Both the position numbers and the translations under genes were made by a program. From Mesorhizobium loti CJ3sym (GTDB taxonomy: Bacteria > Pseudomonadota > Alphaproteobacteria > Rhizobiales > Rhizobiaceae), in NCBI RefSeq assembly GCF_000472785.1, contig NZ_AXAL01000001.1, positions 750,078-814,077 of the forward strand: a DNA stretch of 64,000 nt, written 5' to 3'. This document shows, in pieces, positions 16,151 through 24,708 of the stretch (positions are counted from its first letter, which is position 1; the number at the start of each line of letters is the position of its first letter). Under the pieces are notes generated by a model. It saw only the letters and a list, made by a program, of their open reading frames with translations, was not told the DNA's origin and ran no database searches.

Positions 16151-18373
16151 ATGATCCTGACACTGGCGCTGCTTGCGGGTCTTGTTGTGGCCTGGCTGAT
16201 GATCGGCGTGGCGGAAAAGTTTCGCCTCGGCCTGCGTTTCACCCAGGCGCTGCTCTATGTGCCGTTCAAGCTCGCCTACCGGATCAGCGACCATCGCATC
16301 AGGATCGCGCGCAAGGCGCAGGCGCCGGTCATCTACGTGATCTCGCACCAGTCGCGCTTCGAACCGGCGCTGATGCTTTCGCTGCTGCCGGACGACACGC
16401 TGCACATACTCGACGAGGTCTCGGCACGGTCACCATGGCTGGAGCCCTGGCGTGAGCTTGGCCGCACCATTGCCTTCAATGCCGAACATCTTTTCGTCAG
16501 CCGCAGGCTGGTTCGCGTGCTGAAGGGCAAGGGGCGGCTGGCCGTCTATCTGCCGGATGCGGTCGAGCCCGACATCAAGACGTTTCGGCTGTTTCGCGCC
16601 GTCACCCGCATTGCCATGCAGGCGGACGCCCGCATCGTGCCGATCTTCATTACCGGCGCGCGCAGCCTGCCTGTTTCGCTGACGCCGGCGGACAAGGCGC
16701 CACGGCACTGGTTTCCCCAGCTGTCCATCAGCGTGCTGGAGCCGATGACCATCGCCGAACTGGTGGCGCGCAATCCGGACCAGGCCTCCAACACCAATGC
16801 GCTGTTCGACCGCGTCGCCGAGGCGCGGCTTTTCGGCACCGATCTCGATCGTGGCCTGTTCCTGGCCATGCGCGATGCGGCGGCCAGGGTCGGCGCCTCG
16901 CATCCAATCATCGAAGATGTCATTTCGGGCGCGCTGAGCTACCGCAAGATGTTCATCGGCGCGCGCGTGCTGGGCAAGCGCTTCGAAGCGGTGACGGCAC
17001 CGGGCGAAGCGGTGGGGGTGATGCTGCCCAACGCTAATGGCGTCGTGCTGTCGTTGGTCGGCCTTCTCTCGGCGGGACGGGTGGCGGCCATGATCAACTA
17101 TACGGCCGGACCGGCGAGCGTTACTGCCGCCGTGCGCACGGCCGTCATCCGCACCGTCATCTCTTCGCGCGCTTTCGTCGAGAAGGCCGATCTCGCCGAT
17201 ATCGTTGCGGCGGTCGAAAAGGGCGGCGCCAAACTGCTGTGGCTGGAAGATATTCGCGCCAGCGTCACCACGCTCGACAAGCTTGCCGCCGCTCTGCTGT
17301 GGCGCTGGCCGCTGCAGCGGCAGGATGCGGCCAAGCCGGGGGTGATCCTGTTCACGTCGGGTTCGGAAGGCACGCCGAAGGCGGTTGTCCTGTCGCAAAA
17401 GAACCTTCTCGCCAACGCCATGCAGGCCGAAGCGCGCATCACCATCTCGCCGGCCGATATCCTGCTCAACGTGTTGCCGGTGTTCCATTCCTTCGGCCTG
17501 ACGGGCGGCACCATCCTGCCGCTGGTCACCGGGGTAAAACTGTTCCTCTACCCCTCGCCGCTCCACTACAAGATCATCCCCGAGATCGCACGCAAGGTGA
17601 AGCCGACCATCATGTTCGGCACCGACACGTTCCTCGCCAACTATGCCCGCACCGCCAAGGATGGCGATTTCTCCAGCCTGCGCTTCGTCGTCGCCGGCGC
17701 CGAGGCGGTGAAGCCTGAAACCCGCCGCGTCTATCGCGAGCGTTTCCAGGCCGAGATCATCGAAGGTTTCGGGTTGACCGAGGCCGCACCCGTGGTTGCC
17801 GTCAACACCGCTATCCACGGCCGCGACGGCACCGTCGGGCGGTTGTTGCCGGCGATGCGCATGAAGCTGGAACCGGTCGAGGGCATTTCCGACGCCGGCC
17901 AGCTGTGGCTCGACGGGCCGAATTTGATGATGGGCTATATGACCGCGGATCGCCCCGGTGAGTTGCAGCCGCTGACCGGCTGGCACGACACCGGCGACAT
18001 CGTCGCCGTCGACCGCGAAGGCTTCATCAGCATTCGCGGCCGCGCCAAGCGCTTTGCCAAGATCGCCGGCGAGATGGTGTCGTTGGGCGCGGTCGAGATG
18101 CTGGTGCAATCGCTATGGCCGGAAGAGCGCCATGCCGCGGTTGCGGTACCGGACAAGCGGCGCGGCGAGCGCATCGTGCTGGTCACCACCGCCGACGATG
18201 CCAACCCCGACGAATTGCGCAAGTTCGGCAAACAAGCAGGTGCGGCCGAATTGATGGTGCCTAACGACATCGTCAAGGTGGAAGAAATCCCGGTGCTCGG
18301 TTCCGGCAAGACCGACTATGTTTCGACGAGAAAGCTGGCGATCGACAGGCTGGGGCTGGGCGTCGCGGCCTGA
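16151..18373 (+). CDS. Fusion of PlsC-type acyltransferase and acyl-ACP/CoA synthetase (Aas-like)
   Basis: The 740 residues begin with a membrane segment (1-20), then an acyltransferase-like domain (about 55-210), then an AMP-forming synthetase. The synthetase carries TSGSEGTPK at 402-410, GFGLTEAAPVV, a GWHDTGDIVAVD adenylate motif and a C-terminal KTDYVSTRK with the catalytic lysine. E. coli Aas uses this layout to reacylate lysophospholipids. The acyltransferase motif here reads H66-QSRF-E71, that is HX4E rather than HX4D, and the usual FPEGTR block is replaced by YLPDAVEP. The synthetase looks intact, so acyl activation is likely; the acyltransferase may be altered or inactive. GGGAGAG precedes the ATG. 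Confidence 0.85.
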   Translation: MILTLALLAGLVVAWLMIGVAEKFRLGLRFTQALLYVPFKLAYRISDHRIRIARKAQAPVIYVISHQSRFEPALMLSLLPDDTLHILDEVSARSPWLEPWRELGRTIAFNAEHLFVSRRLVRVLKGKGRLAVYLPDAVEPDIKTFRLFRAVTRIAMQADARIVPIFITGARSLPVSLTPADKAPRHWFPQLSISVLEPMTIAELVARNPDQASNTNALFDRVAEARLFGTDLDRGLFLAMRDAAARVGASHPIIEDVISGALSYRKMFIGARVLGKRFEAVTAPGEAVGVMLPNANGVVLSLVGLLSAGRVAAMINYTAGPASVTAAVRTAVIRTVISSRAFVEKADLADIVAAVEKGGAKLLWLEDIRASVTTLDKLAAALLWRWPLQRQDAAKPGVILFTSGSEGTPKAVVLSQKNLLANAMQAEARITISPADILLNVLPVFHSFGLTGGTILPLVTGVKLFLYPSPLHYKIIPEIARKVKPTIMFGTDTFLANYARTAKDGDFSSLRFVVAGAEAVKPETRRVYRERFQAEIIEGFGLTEAAPVVAVNTAIHGRDGTVGRLLPAMRMKLEPVEGISDAGQLWLDGPNLMMGYMTADRPGELQPLTGWHDTGDIVAVDREGFISIRGRAKRFAKIAGEMVSLGAVEMLVQSLWPEERHAAVAVPDKRRGERIVLVTTADDANPDELRKFGKQAGAAELMVPNDIVKVEEIPVLGSGKTDYVSTRKLAIDRLGLGVAA

Positions 18374-18417
18374 GTCAGATCAAGGGCTTCGGCGGACCTT
18401 TTAACCTATGTCCGAAG

Positions 18418-19236
18418 CTAACCTATGTCGGAAGGCGGCACCTTCTCGCCCTCGAGCTTGGCGCGCTTGGAGTAGGCGCGCACGGAAAACGGCAGGAAGA
18501 TCAGATAGCCAGCGACCGACGCCGTCAGCGTGTACCAGGGATAGGTCATCAGCAACAGGATGTAGAGCACCGCGGCCAGAATGACCGGCAGCACCCTGTC
18601 GCCCGGGATCTTGATGCTCTTGCCGGAATAGACCGGCAGCCGGCTGACCAGCAGGAAGGCGACCAGTATGGTGAAGCCGGTGGCGACGAAGGCTGCCGGG
18701 CGGCTGGGCTCAACCCCGAACCGCAGGAAATAGAGATAGAGAGGCAGCATCACCAGAACGGCGCCCGCCGGCGCCGGCACGCCGACGAAGTATTCGGACT
18801 GCCAAAGCGGCCGTTCGGCCTTCTCGTCGTCGAGCACGTTGAAGCGGGCAAGCCTCAACCCGCAGGCAATGGCGAACAGGAGCGCCGCGATCCAGCCCGG
18901 CGAGCCGGCACGGTCGAGCAGGAAGGCATAGAGCACCAGAGCGGGTGCCACACCGAAATTGACGATGTCGGCCAGCGAATCCATCTGCGCGCCGAATTTG
19001 GACGTCGCCTTCAGCATCCGCGCCAGGCGGCCGTCGATACCGTCGAGGAAGGCCGCCAGCAGCACCATCACCACCGCCGGCTCAAAACGGCCTTCGAAGC
19101 CGAAACGGATGCCGGACAGGCCGGCGCAGATGGCAAGCACGGTGACCAGATTGGGCAGCACCATGCGCATCGGGATCTCGCGGATGCGCGGACCGCCGCT
19201 GGCGTGGGCCTCGAACTTTTTGTACTGCGTGCCCAC
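18418..19236 (-). CDS. pssA: CDP-diacylglycerol-serine O-phosphatidyltransferase
   Basis: It makes phosphatidylserine from CDP-diacylglycerol and serine in the inner membrane. The 272-residue protein shows the complete CDP-alcohol phosphotransferase signature D68-G69-x2-A72-R73-x8-G82-x3-D86-x3-D90 and about eight membrane helices. The start is a GTG 3 bases after the psd stop codon, so it is translated with psd. The two enzymes act in sequence to give phosphatidylethanolamine. Confidence 0.95.
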   Translation of the reverse strand: MGTQYKKFEAHASGGPRIREIPMRMVLPNLVTVLAICAGLSGIRFGFEGRFEPAVVMVLLAAFLDGIDGRLARMLKATSKFGAQMDSLADIVNFGVAPALVLYAFLLDRAGSPGWIAALLFAIACGLRLARFNVLDDEKAERPLWQSEYFVGVPAPAGAVLVMLPLYLYFLRFGVEPSRPAAFVATGFTILVAFLLVSRLPVYSGKSIKIPGDRVLPVILAAVLYILLLMTYPWYTLTASVAGYLIFLPFSVRAYSKRAKLEGEKVPPSDIG

Positions 19237-19239
19237 CGC

Positions 19240-19938
19240 TCAGGAAATCCGTACGAGGGGCGTGCCGGCGACGCCACCGAATTCGGCGAGCACGGTTTCA
19301 CCGCCGACCGCCGTCTGGCCAACAGCAACGCGCGGCGTTGCAGTCAAAGGCAGGAAGACGTCGACGCGCGAGCCGAAACGGATCAGGCCGAAACGCTCGC
19401 CAGTGCCGATCGAAGCGCCGGCTTCCGCCCAGCAGACGATGCGGCGGGCCACCAGGCCGGCGATCTGGACGGCGGCCACGGTGCCGTTGGGGCTCTCGAT
19501 GACCATGCCGTTGCGTTCATTTTCGGTGCTGGCCTTGTCGAGTTCGGCATTGAGGAATTTTCCCGGCCGATGTTCGATCCTGGCGATGCGGCCGCGCACG
19601 GGGGCACGGTTCACATGGCAGGAAAAGACATTCATGAACACCGAGATGCGGGTCATTTCGACATTGCCGAGGCCAAGCTCGCGCGGCGGCAGGGCCGGAC
19701 CGACCGCCGAGATGATGCCGTCGGCGGGGCTCACCACCAGGCGGTCGTCGACGGGCGTGACACGCTCGGGATCGCGGAAGAAATAGACGCACCAGGCGGT
19801 CAGGATCAGGCCGATCCAGAACAGGACCGAGGAGAAATAGCCGAGGAAAAGCGTTGCCGCGCCAAAGGCCGCGATGAAGGGATAGCCTTCGCGATGGATC
19901 GGTACGAACGCGTTCTTGACCGTATCGACAAGGCTCAT
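19240..19938 (-). CDS. psd: Phosphatidylserine decarboxylase proenzyme
   Basis: The 232-residue protein converts phosphatidylserine to phosphatidylethanolamine. It has an N-terminal membrane region (about 20-55), the conserved [10 protein letters not shown] and [12 protein letters not shown] motifs, [13 protein letters not shown], and a self-cleavage site in RFGSRVDV with Ser190 becoming the pyruvoyl group. It is the short, archaeal/alphaproteobacterial-type enzyme. It leads the psd-pssA operon and is divergent from the LprI-like gene. Confidence 0.95.
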   Translation of the reverse strand: MSLVDTVKNAFVPIHREGYPFIAAFGAATLFLGYFSSVLFWIGLILTAWCVYFFRDPERVTPVDDRLVVSPADGIISAVGPALPPRELGLGNVEMTRISVFMNVFSCHVNRAPVRGRIARIEHRPGKFLNAELDKASTENERNGMVIESPNGTVAAVQIAGLVARRIVCWAEAGASIGTGERFGLIRFGSRVDVFLPLTATPRVAVGQTAVGGETVLAEFGGVAGTPLVRIS

Positions 19939-19986
19939 CGGGCTGGGGCTGGCTCCGTTTCAAGTCCGGCCTCAATAGCCGAAAGC

Positions 19987-20029
19987 CCCCTTCGCCGCAA
20001 CGCAACAATCGGGCGTGCGGGCGAAGGGG
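19987..20029. other. Long hairpin between psd and the LprI-like gene
   Basis: CCCCTTCGCC (19987-19996) pairs exactly with GGCGAAGGGG (20020-20029), and the 23-base interior can add GC pairs (GCAACGC with GCGTGC). It lies in the 205-base divergent intergenic region, in the probable leader of the LprI-like gene. There is no T-run, so its function is open. Confidence 0.55.
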
Positions 20030-20143
20030 CAAGGGCCTGCCGTGTCCAGGCAGCCGGACGCTCCGCGTTTCGTGAAGTCGCGGCCGGCTTGCGCGCCCAT
20101 GACATTGCCGTCAGAATTCCGGAATGGGCGGGAAACAGACCTG

Positions 20144-20872
20144 ATGAAAAGCCGGAAATTCACGGTCCGCGTTCTCTATCCTGGGCTGATATTTGCCATG
20201 GTGTCCGCAATGTTCGGCCATGCGCAGGCGCAGACCAAGCCATCCTTCGACTGCGCCAAGGCGGCCAGCGTGGCGGAAAAGGCCATTTGCGCCGACCCTG
20301 CTCTGGCGCAGGCCGACGCCGATGTGGAGAAGAACTATGCGGCATTGCTGAAGATGCTTGATCCTCATGCAGGCAAGGCCTTGCGGAACGACCAGAGCGA
20401 TTTCATCGGATATCGCGACCAGATCGCCGGCTTCAACGAGAACACGCCCAAGGATCAGCAGACTTTCGATCTCGGCGAGTTCCTGCGCGACCGCGCGACC
20501 TTCCTGGCCGGCATCCGCAAGCCGGCGGACACCGGCTTCATCGGCACATGGAGCAGCGTCGGCGGCTCGGTCGAGATCAAGGCGGCAGGCGCCGGCAAGC
20601 TCGACATATCGGAAGATGTCGCCAATCCTGTCTCCGGCGGCGGTGAGTGCGATATCAGTGGTACGGTCAAGGCCGGCAAGAGCTTGCGGCTGGTCGACAC
20701 AGACGACAACGACAAGCCGACCGGGTTCGTTTTCACCTTCCGCCGTGACGGCGATGCACTTGTCGTCGAGCAAAGCGGCACTGGCAAGGATGGCAATTCG
20801 GAACCGCCCTCATGCGGCGCCAACGGCCATGTCGATGGCACGTTCTTCCTTGGCGAAAAGCAGAAAAACTAG
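20144..20872 (+). CDS. Secreted protein with LprI-like N-terminal domain (DUF1311)
   Basis: The 242-residue protein has a signal peptide (MKSRKFTVRVLYPGLIFAMV ... HAQA, cleavage near residue 27). The mature N-terminus FDCAKAASVAEKAICADPAL with LAQADADVEKNYAALL is the DUF1311/LprI pattern with paired cysteines. The second half, about 135-242, has GTWSSVGGSVEI and two more cysteines (GGGECDISG, PPSCGANG) and looks like a separate beta-rich domain. LprI-type proteins can inhibit lysozyme; here this is an inference. Start chosen at 20144 because the signal peptide begins there. Confidence 0.78.
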   Translation: MKSRKFTVRVLYPGLIFAMVSAMFGHAQAQTKPSFDCAKAASVAEKAICADPALAQADADVEKNYAALLKMLDPHAGKALRNDQSDFIGYRDQIAGFNENTPKDQQTFDLGEFLRDRATFLAGIRKPADTGFIGTWSSVGGSVEIKAAGAGKLDISEDVANPVSGGGECDISGTVKAGKSLRLVDTDDNDKPTGFVFTFRRDGDALVVEQSGTGKDGNSEPPSCGANGHVDGTFFLGEKQKN

Positions 20873-20962
20873 TGTCGGAATATCGCCTCCTCGCCCGTCC
20901 TTGGTGAGAAGTCCCTCATCGAGCCGCAAGGGTCGATGGCGCGTGCAATGGAGGCTCCGATC

Positions 20963-21826
20963 ATGCAGACATCATCCGGCAACAAACCTGTTATCGTCAC
21001 GGACGGTCTCGCCTTCGGCGAATCGCCACGCTGGCATGACGGACGCCTGTGGGTTTGCAATTGGGGCACCGGCGAGATTGTCGCCATCGATGCCGACGGC
21101 AAATGCGAGATCGTGCTCACCGTGCCGGCCGTCCTGCCCTACTCCATCGACTGGCTGCCCGACGGACGGATGCTCGTCGTCTCAGGCCGGGAAGGGTTGT
21201 TGTTGCGGCAAGAGGCCGATGGCAGGTTCCTCACCCATGCCGATTTGCGCGGCCTGTCGAAAAGTCCGTGGAACGAGATCGTCGTCGATGGGCGCGGCAA
21301 CATCTATGTCAATGGCGGCGGGCCGGTGCCGGCTCTTGGTCAGCATTTCGGCCCGGGCACCATCGTTCTGATCACGCCGGATGGCGCGATCCGACAGGTG
21401 GCGGAGCATATAGCCTTCGCCAACGGCATGGCGGTGACCCCGGACAACAAGGTGCTGATCATTGCCGAATCGCACGCCAACCGGCTGACCGCTTTCGACA
21501 TCGCAGGCGACGGCACCCTGTCCAACCGGCGCGTCTGGGCCGATCTCGACGGCTACCCCGACGGCATCTGCCTCGATGCTCAAGGAGCGGTCTGGTACGC
21601 GGATGTTCCCAACAAGCACTGCGCGCGGCTGCGCGAAGGCGGTGAGGTTTTGCAGACCGTCACCGTCGATCGCGGCTGCTTTGCCTGCATGCTTGGCGGC
21701 GCGGACAGGAGGACGCTGTTCATCACTGCCGCCGAATGGCGCGGCTTCGAGCATATGGTCAGCGATATCAGAACCGGCCAGGTGCTCAGTGTGGAAGCGC
21801 CGGCACCTGGCATTGGCTGGCCGTAG
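20963..21826 (+). CDS. SMP-30/gluconolactonase family protein
   Basis: The 287-residue beta-propeller has the metal-binding glutamate in GLAFGESPRWHDG (E20), an asparagine in FANGMAVTPD and an aspartate in YPDGICLDAQG, the ligand set of SMP-30/regucalcin lactonases. It probably hydrolyses a sugar or other lactone. I choose the ATG at 20963 because GGAGG (20950-20954) sits 8 bases upstream; in-frame ATGs at 20936 and 20948 lie before this site. It converges with the ABM gene, with one base between the stop codons. Confidence 0.85.
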   Translation: MQTSSGNKPVIVTDGLAFGESPRWHDGRLWVCNWGTGEIVAIDADGKCEIVLTVPAVLPYSIDWLPDGRMLVVSGREGLLLRQEADGRFLTHADLRGLSKSPWNEIVVDGRGNIYVNGGGPVPALGQHFGPGTIVLITPDGAIRQVAEHIAFANGMAVTPDNKVLIIAESHANRLTAFDIAGDGTLSNRRVWADLDGYPDGICLDAQGAVWYADVPNKHCARLREGGEVLQTVTVDRGCFACMLGGADRRTLFITAAEWRGFEHMVSDIRTGQVLSVEAPAPGIGWP

Positions 21827-21827
21827 G

Positions 21828-22175
21828 CTACACCCCGGGAATCCGCTGGTAGTTGGCGATGTCGGCCCGAACGCCGAGCCGGGCGAGCGTCTCCTGCGGG
21901 TTGAAGGCAACCCTTTCCTGCGCCGCCTTGACGATCGGCACGACCTTGTCGACGGCGGCCTGGTTCTCCCATTCGACGATCGTCACCAGATTGAATTCAC
22001 CTGGCCCCGAAAATTGCTCGAGCAGGAAATCCTGCACGAAACCCTGCTGCTGGCGCAGCAATTCGTGTGTCGTCCTGACCTTGGCCAGGATCTCCTCGCG
22101 GGCGGCGGCCGGGACCACGAACTTGTCCACCCTGAACACGCTACCGCCATTAATAGTCTGATTTAGATCGCTCAT
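21828..22175 (-). CDS. Antibiotic biosynthesis monooxygenase (ABM) domain protein
   Basis: The 115-residue protein has the ABM dimeric alpha-beta barrel pattern: FRVDKFVVPAAAREEILAKV, LLRQQQGFVQDFLLEQFSGP and FNLVTIVEWENQAAVDKVVP. Relatives oxidise quinone-like substrates or degrade haem. The ATG at 22175 has GGAAG upstream. A SoxR-type promoter dyad lies 58-75 bases before the start, so expression probably responds to redox-cycling compounds. No SoxR gene is in the window. Confidence 0.82.
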   Translation of the reverse strand: MSDLNQTINGGSVFRVDKFVVPAAAREEILAKVRTTHELLRQQQGFVQDFLLEQFSGPGEFNLVTIVEWENQAAVDKVVPIVKAAQERVAFNPQETLARLGVRADIANYQRIPGV

Positions 22176-22223
22176 TTCAGTTCTTCCGTTCCTGGATAGT
22201 GGTGTTTGCGGGCTCCAGGAAAC

Positions 22224-22254
22224 GGCGTACAATCTCAACTTAACTTGAGGTCAA
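22224..22254 (-). promoter_or_regulatory. SoxR-type promoter of the ABM gene
   Basis: On the minus strand a TTGACC -35 (22254-22249) is followed by a 19-base spacer that contains most of an 18-base dyad at 22233-22250, CCTCAAGTTAAGTTGAGA. This differs at two positions from the soxS operator CCTCAAGTTAACTTGAGG. The over-long 19-base spacer with the dyad inside is the hallmark of promoters activated by MerR-family proteins. The -10 (TACGCC) is poor, as expected for an activator-dependent promoter. Confidence 0.72.
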
Positions 22255-22332
22255 GCAGGATTCTCGATTGATTTCTGGAAAGGCTCAGACAGCGGCGCCT
22301 ACTCCGAAAGAAACTGGAGATGACTGCGGGAC

Positions 22333-22380
22333 GGCGCCCCCTCTGCCCTGCCGGGCATCTCCCCCCCAAGGGGGGAGATT
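22333..22380. repeat. C-rich palindromic repeat family, copy 1
   Basis: The element reads GGCGCCCCCTCTGCCCTGCC then GGGC followed by a hairpin ATCTCCCCCC (22357-22366)/GGGGGGAGAT (22370-22379). Two further copies lie at 36982-37037 and 37095-37144. It sits 13 bases past the stop of the ABC transporter gene, where the hairpin could help end transcription. Confidence 0.8.
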
Positions 22381-22393
22381 GCTCCTCCACCGA

Positions 22394-24277
22394 CTACGAC
22401 AGCTCCGACGTGCGCCGGCGAACGACGACGCCGAGTTCGTCGCCTTCGCGGGCGAGGCGCAGCCGCTCCTCGGCCTCGGTCGCCTCGCGCTGGCGGTCCC
22501 ACATCGAGGCGTAGAGGCCATGCTTTCGCATCAGTTCGATATGGGTGCCGCGCTCGGCGATCTGGCCGTCCTTGAGCACGATAATCTCGTCGGCCGAGAT
22601 CACCGTCGACAGGCGATGGGCAATGACAATGGTGGTGCGGCCCTTGCTGACGAGGTCGAGCGCTGCTTGGATCTCCTGCTCGGTGTGGCTGTCCAGCGCC
22701 GAGGTCGCTTCATCGAGCATCAGGATCGGCGGCGCCTTCAGGATGGTGCGGGCAATCGCGACGCGCTGCTTCTCGCCACCCGAAAGTTTTAGGCCACGCT
22801 CGCCGACCATCGACTTGTAACCTTCGGGCAGCTTCTCGATGAACGGCCCGATCTGGGCGAGTTCGGCGGCCTTGTGCACCTCCTCCTCACTGGCGCCGAC
22901 CCGGCCATAGCGGATGTTGTAGGCTATGGTGTCGTTGAACAACACGGTGTCCTGCGGCACCATGCCGAGCGCCGCGCGCAGGCTGTCCTGGGTAACATCC
23001 CTGACGTCCTGGCCGTCGATCAGCACCTGGCCGCCCTGCACGTCGTAGAAGCGGAACAAGAGACGCGAAATGGTCGACTTGCCGGCGCCCGAGGGTCCGA
23101 CGATGGCGACGGTCTTGCCGGCCGGCACCTCGAAGCTGACGCCTTTGAGGATTTTTCGGTTCGGATCGTAGGAAAAATGCACATCGCGGAACTCGACCTT
23201 GCCGGCACCAACGACCAGAGCCTTTGCATCGGGCTTGTCGGTGATCTCCTGCGGCACGTCGAGCAGGTCGAACATGTGCTCGATGTCGGTCAGGCCCTGG
23301 CGGATTTCACGGTAAATGAAGCCGATGAAGTTGAGCGGCACGGACAACTGAATCAGCATGGCGTTGATGAAAACGAAATCGCCAACCGTCTGCGTGTGGG
23401 CCTGCACCTCCAGCGCCGACATGCACATGACGACGACGGTGCCGAGGCCGAAGATGATGCCCTGGCCAAAATTCAGCCAGCCGAGCGAAGTCCAGGTCTT
23501 GGTGGCGGCAATCTCGTAGCGCGCCATCGAGCGGTCGAAGCGCTCGGCTTCCATGGCTTCGTTGGTGAAATATTTGACTGTCTCGAAATTGAGCAGCGAG
23601 TCGATCGCCTTGGTGTTGGCGTCGGTGTCGCTGTCGTTCATGTCGCGGCGGATCGAGATGCGCCAGTCGCTGGCCCTGACCGTGAACCAGACATAAAGAC
23701 AGACGGTGGCTGCGACGACGGCCACGTATTTCCAGCCATAGGTGAAGCCGAATATGCCAGCGGTCAGCGCGAATTCGAGGATGGTCGGCGCCGTGTTCAG
23801 CATGATGAAGCGTACGATCGTCTCGATGCCCTTGGTGCCGCGCTCGATGATGCGCGACAGGCCGCCGGTGCGACGCTCAAGATGGAAGCGCAGCGACAAT
23901 TGATGCATGTGGACGAAAGTGCGGAAGGCGAGCTGGCGCACCGCATGCTGACCGACGCGAGCAAACAGCGCGTCGCGTAGCTGGTTGAAGCCGAGCTGGA
24001 CGAGCCTCAGCACGTTGTAGGCAATGACCAGCATGACCGGGGCAAGCATGAAAGACGGCAGCGGCGGCGGCACCCTGGAGCCTCCGGCCAGCGCATCAGT
24101 GGCCCATTTGAAGAAATAGGGACCGGCGACCAGGGTCAGCTTGGCGACGACCAGAAGTAGCGTCGCCCAGGTGACGCGTGCCCTGAGATCAGCACGGTCG
24201 GCCGGCCACATATAAGGCCAGAGGTTGCGCAATGTCGTGAGAGTTGAGGTTTCGGCGGAGACGGTTTTTTCGACCAC
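22394..24277 (-). CDS. Atm1/ABCB7-type ABC exporter
   Basis: This 627-residue half-transporter has a six-helix membrane domain and an ATPase domain with Walker A GPSGAGKST (394-402), signature LSGGEKQRVAIART and Walker B ILMLDEATSALD. The phrase SLLNFETVKYFTNE is characteristic of the Atm1/ABCB7/HMT1 group, which exports glutathione-conjugated compounds and, in bacteria, can give heavy-metal tolerance. It lies 25 bases after an ArsR-family gene with a cysteine-rich sensor segment, so metal-induced expression is likely. Confidence 0.88.
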   Translation of the reverse strand: MVEKTVSAETSTLTTLRNLWPYMWPADRADLRARVTWATLLLVVAKLTLVAGPYFFKWATDALAGGSRVPPPLPSFMLAPVMLVIAYNVLRLVQLGFNQLRDALFARVGQHAVRQLAFRTFVHMHQLSLRFHLERRTGGLSRIIERGTKGIETIVRFIMLNTAPTILEFALTAGIFGFTYGWKYVAVVAATVCLYVWFTVRASDWRISIRRDMNDSDTDANTKAIDSLLNFETVKYFTNEAMEAERFDRSMARYEIAATKTWTSLGWLNFGQGIIFGLGTVVVMCMSALEVQAHTQTVGDFVFINAMLIQLSVPLNFIGFIYREIRQGLTDIEHMFDLLDVPQEITDKPDAKALVVGAGKVEFRDVHFSYDPNRKILKGVSFEVPAGKTVAIVGPSGAGKSTISRLLFRFYDVQGGQVLIDGQDVRDVTQDSLRAALGMVPQDTVLFNDTIAYNIRYGRVGASEEEVHKAAELAQIGPFIEKLPEGYKSMVGERGLKLSGGEKQRVAIARTILKAPPILMLDEATSALDSHTEQEIQAALDLVSKGRTTIVIAHRLSTVISADEIIVLKDGQIAERGTHIELMRKHGLYASMWDRQREATEAEERLRLAREGDELGVVVRRRTSELS

Positions 24278-24302
24278 TTTTCTTGCCTTTTGGGTGAGAG
24301 GG

Positions 24303-24644
24303 TCAGCGGCCGGAGCAGCAGGAATTGACGAGGGCGTTCAGCGATGCCGATATTTCGGCAAGTGCCGCGCGGTCGACCGCGTAGCGGGAACGCTGGCGGT
24401 CGGGCTCGAAGCGGACCAGGCCGGCCTCGACCAGTATCTTCAGGTGCTGTGAGACCGTCGACTGCGCCAGATCGAAACGGTCGACGACCTCGCGGCAGCA
24501 GCATGAATTGCTGGCCGAGAGGTGCTTGATGATTTCGATACGCGCCGGATGCGAAAGCGCGGCCAGCCGGGCGGCGATTGCACGGCTGTCGGGCGCGCTC
24601 GAAATGGCGTTGGGTCCGTGGGTTTCGAAGGGAATGTCGATCAT
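24303..24644 (-). CDS. ArsR/SmtB family metalloregulator
   Basis: The 113-residue winged-helix protein has LAALSHPARIEIIKHLSASN, then CCCREVVDRFDLAQSTVSQH. The cysteine cluster just before the recognition helix corresponds to the alpha-3 site of ArsR (CxC), and a second CC lies at the C-terminus (NSCCSGR), so it could bind thiophilic metals. I choose ATG 24644 (MIDIPFETHG); an in-frame GTG at 24677 would add eleven residues. It leads the operon with the Atm1-type exporter and probably represses it. Confidence 0.85.
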   Translation of the reverse strand: MIDIPFETHGPNAISSAPDSRAIAARLAALSHPARIEIIKHLSASNSCCCREVVDRFDLAQSTVSQHLKILVEAGLVRFEPDRQRSRYAVDRAALAEISASLNALVNSCCSGR

Positions 24645-24708
24645 CGTCCATCGGCGATAACCGATGGTTGGCACCACCGCAAGCTACTCTTCTGGGCAGA
24701 GATAGCGG

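Noticed and set aside
16430..18109. 559-codon ORF on the minus strand
   Set aside because: It lies wholly opposite the acyltransferase-synthetase fusion, which has clear motifs; the antisense product is Arg/His/Gln-rich with no domain, as expected of GC-rich shadow frames.
22874..23980. 368-codon ORF on the plus strand
   Set aside because: Antisense to the Atm1-type ABC transporter, whose Walker and signature motifs are unmistakable.
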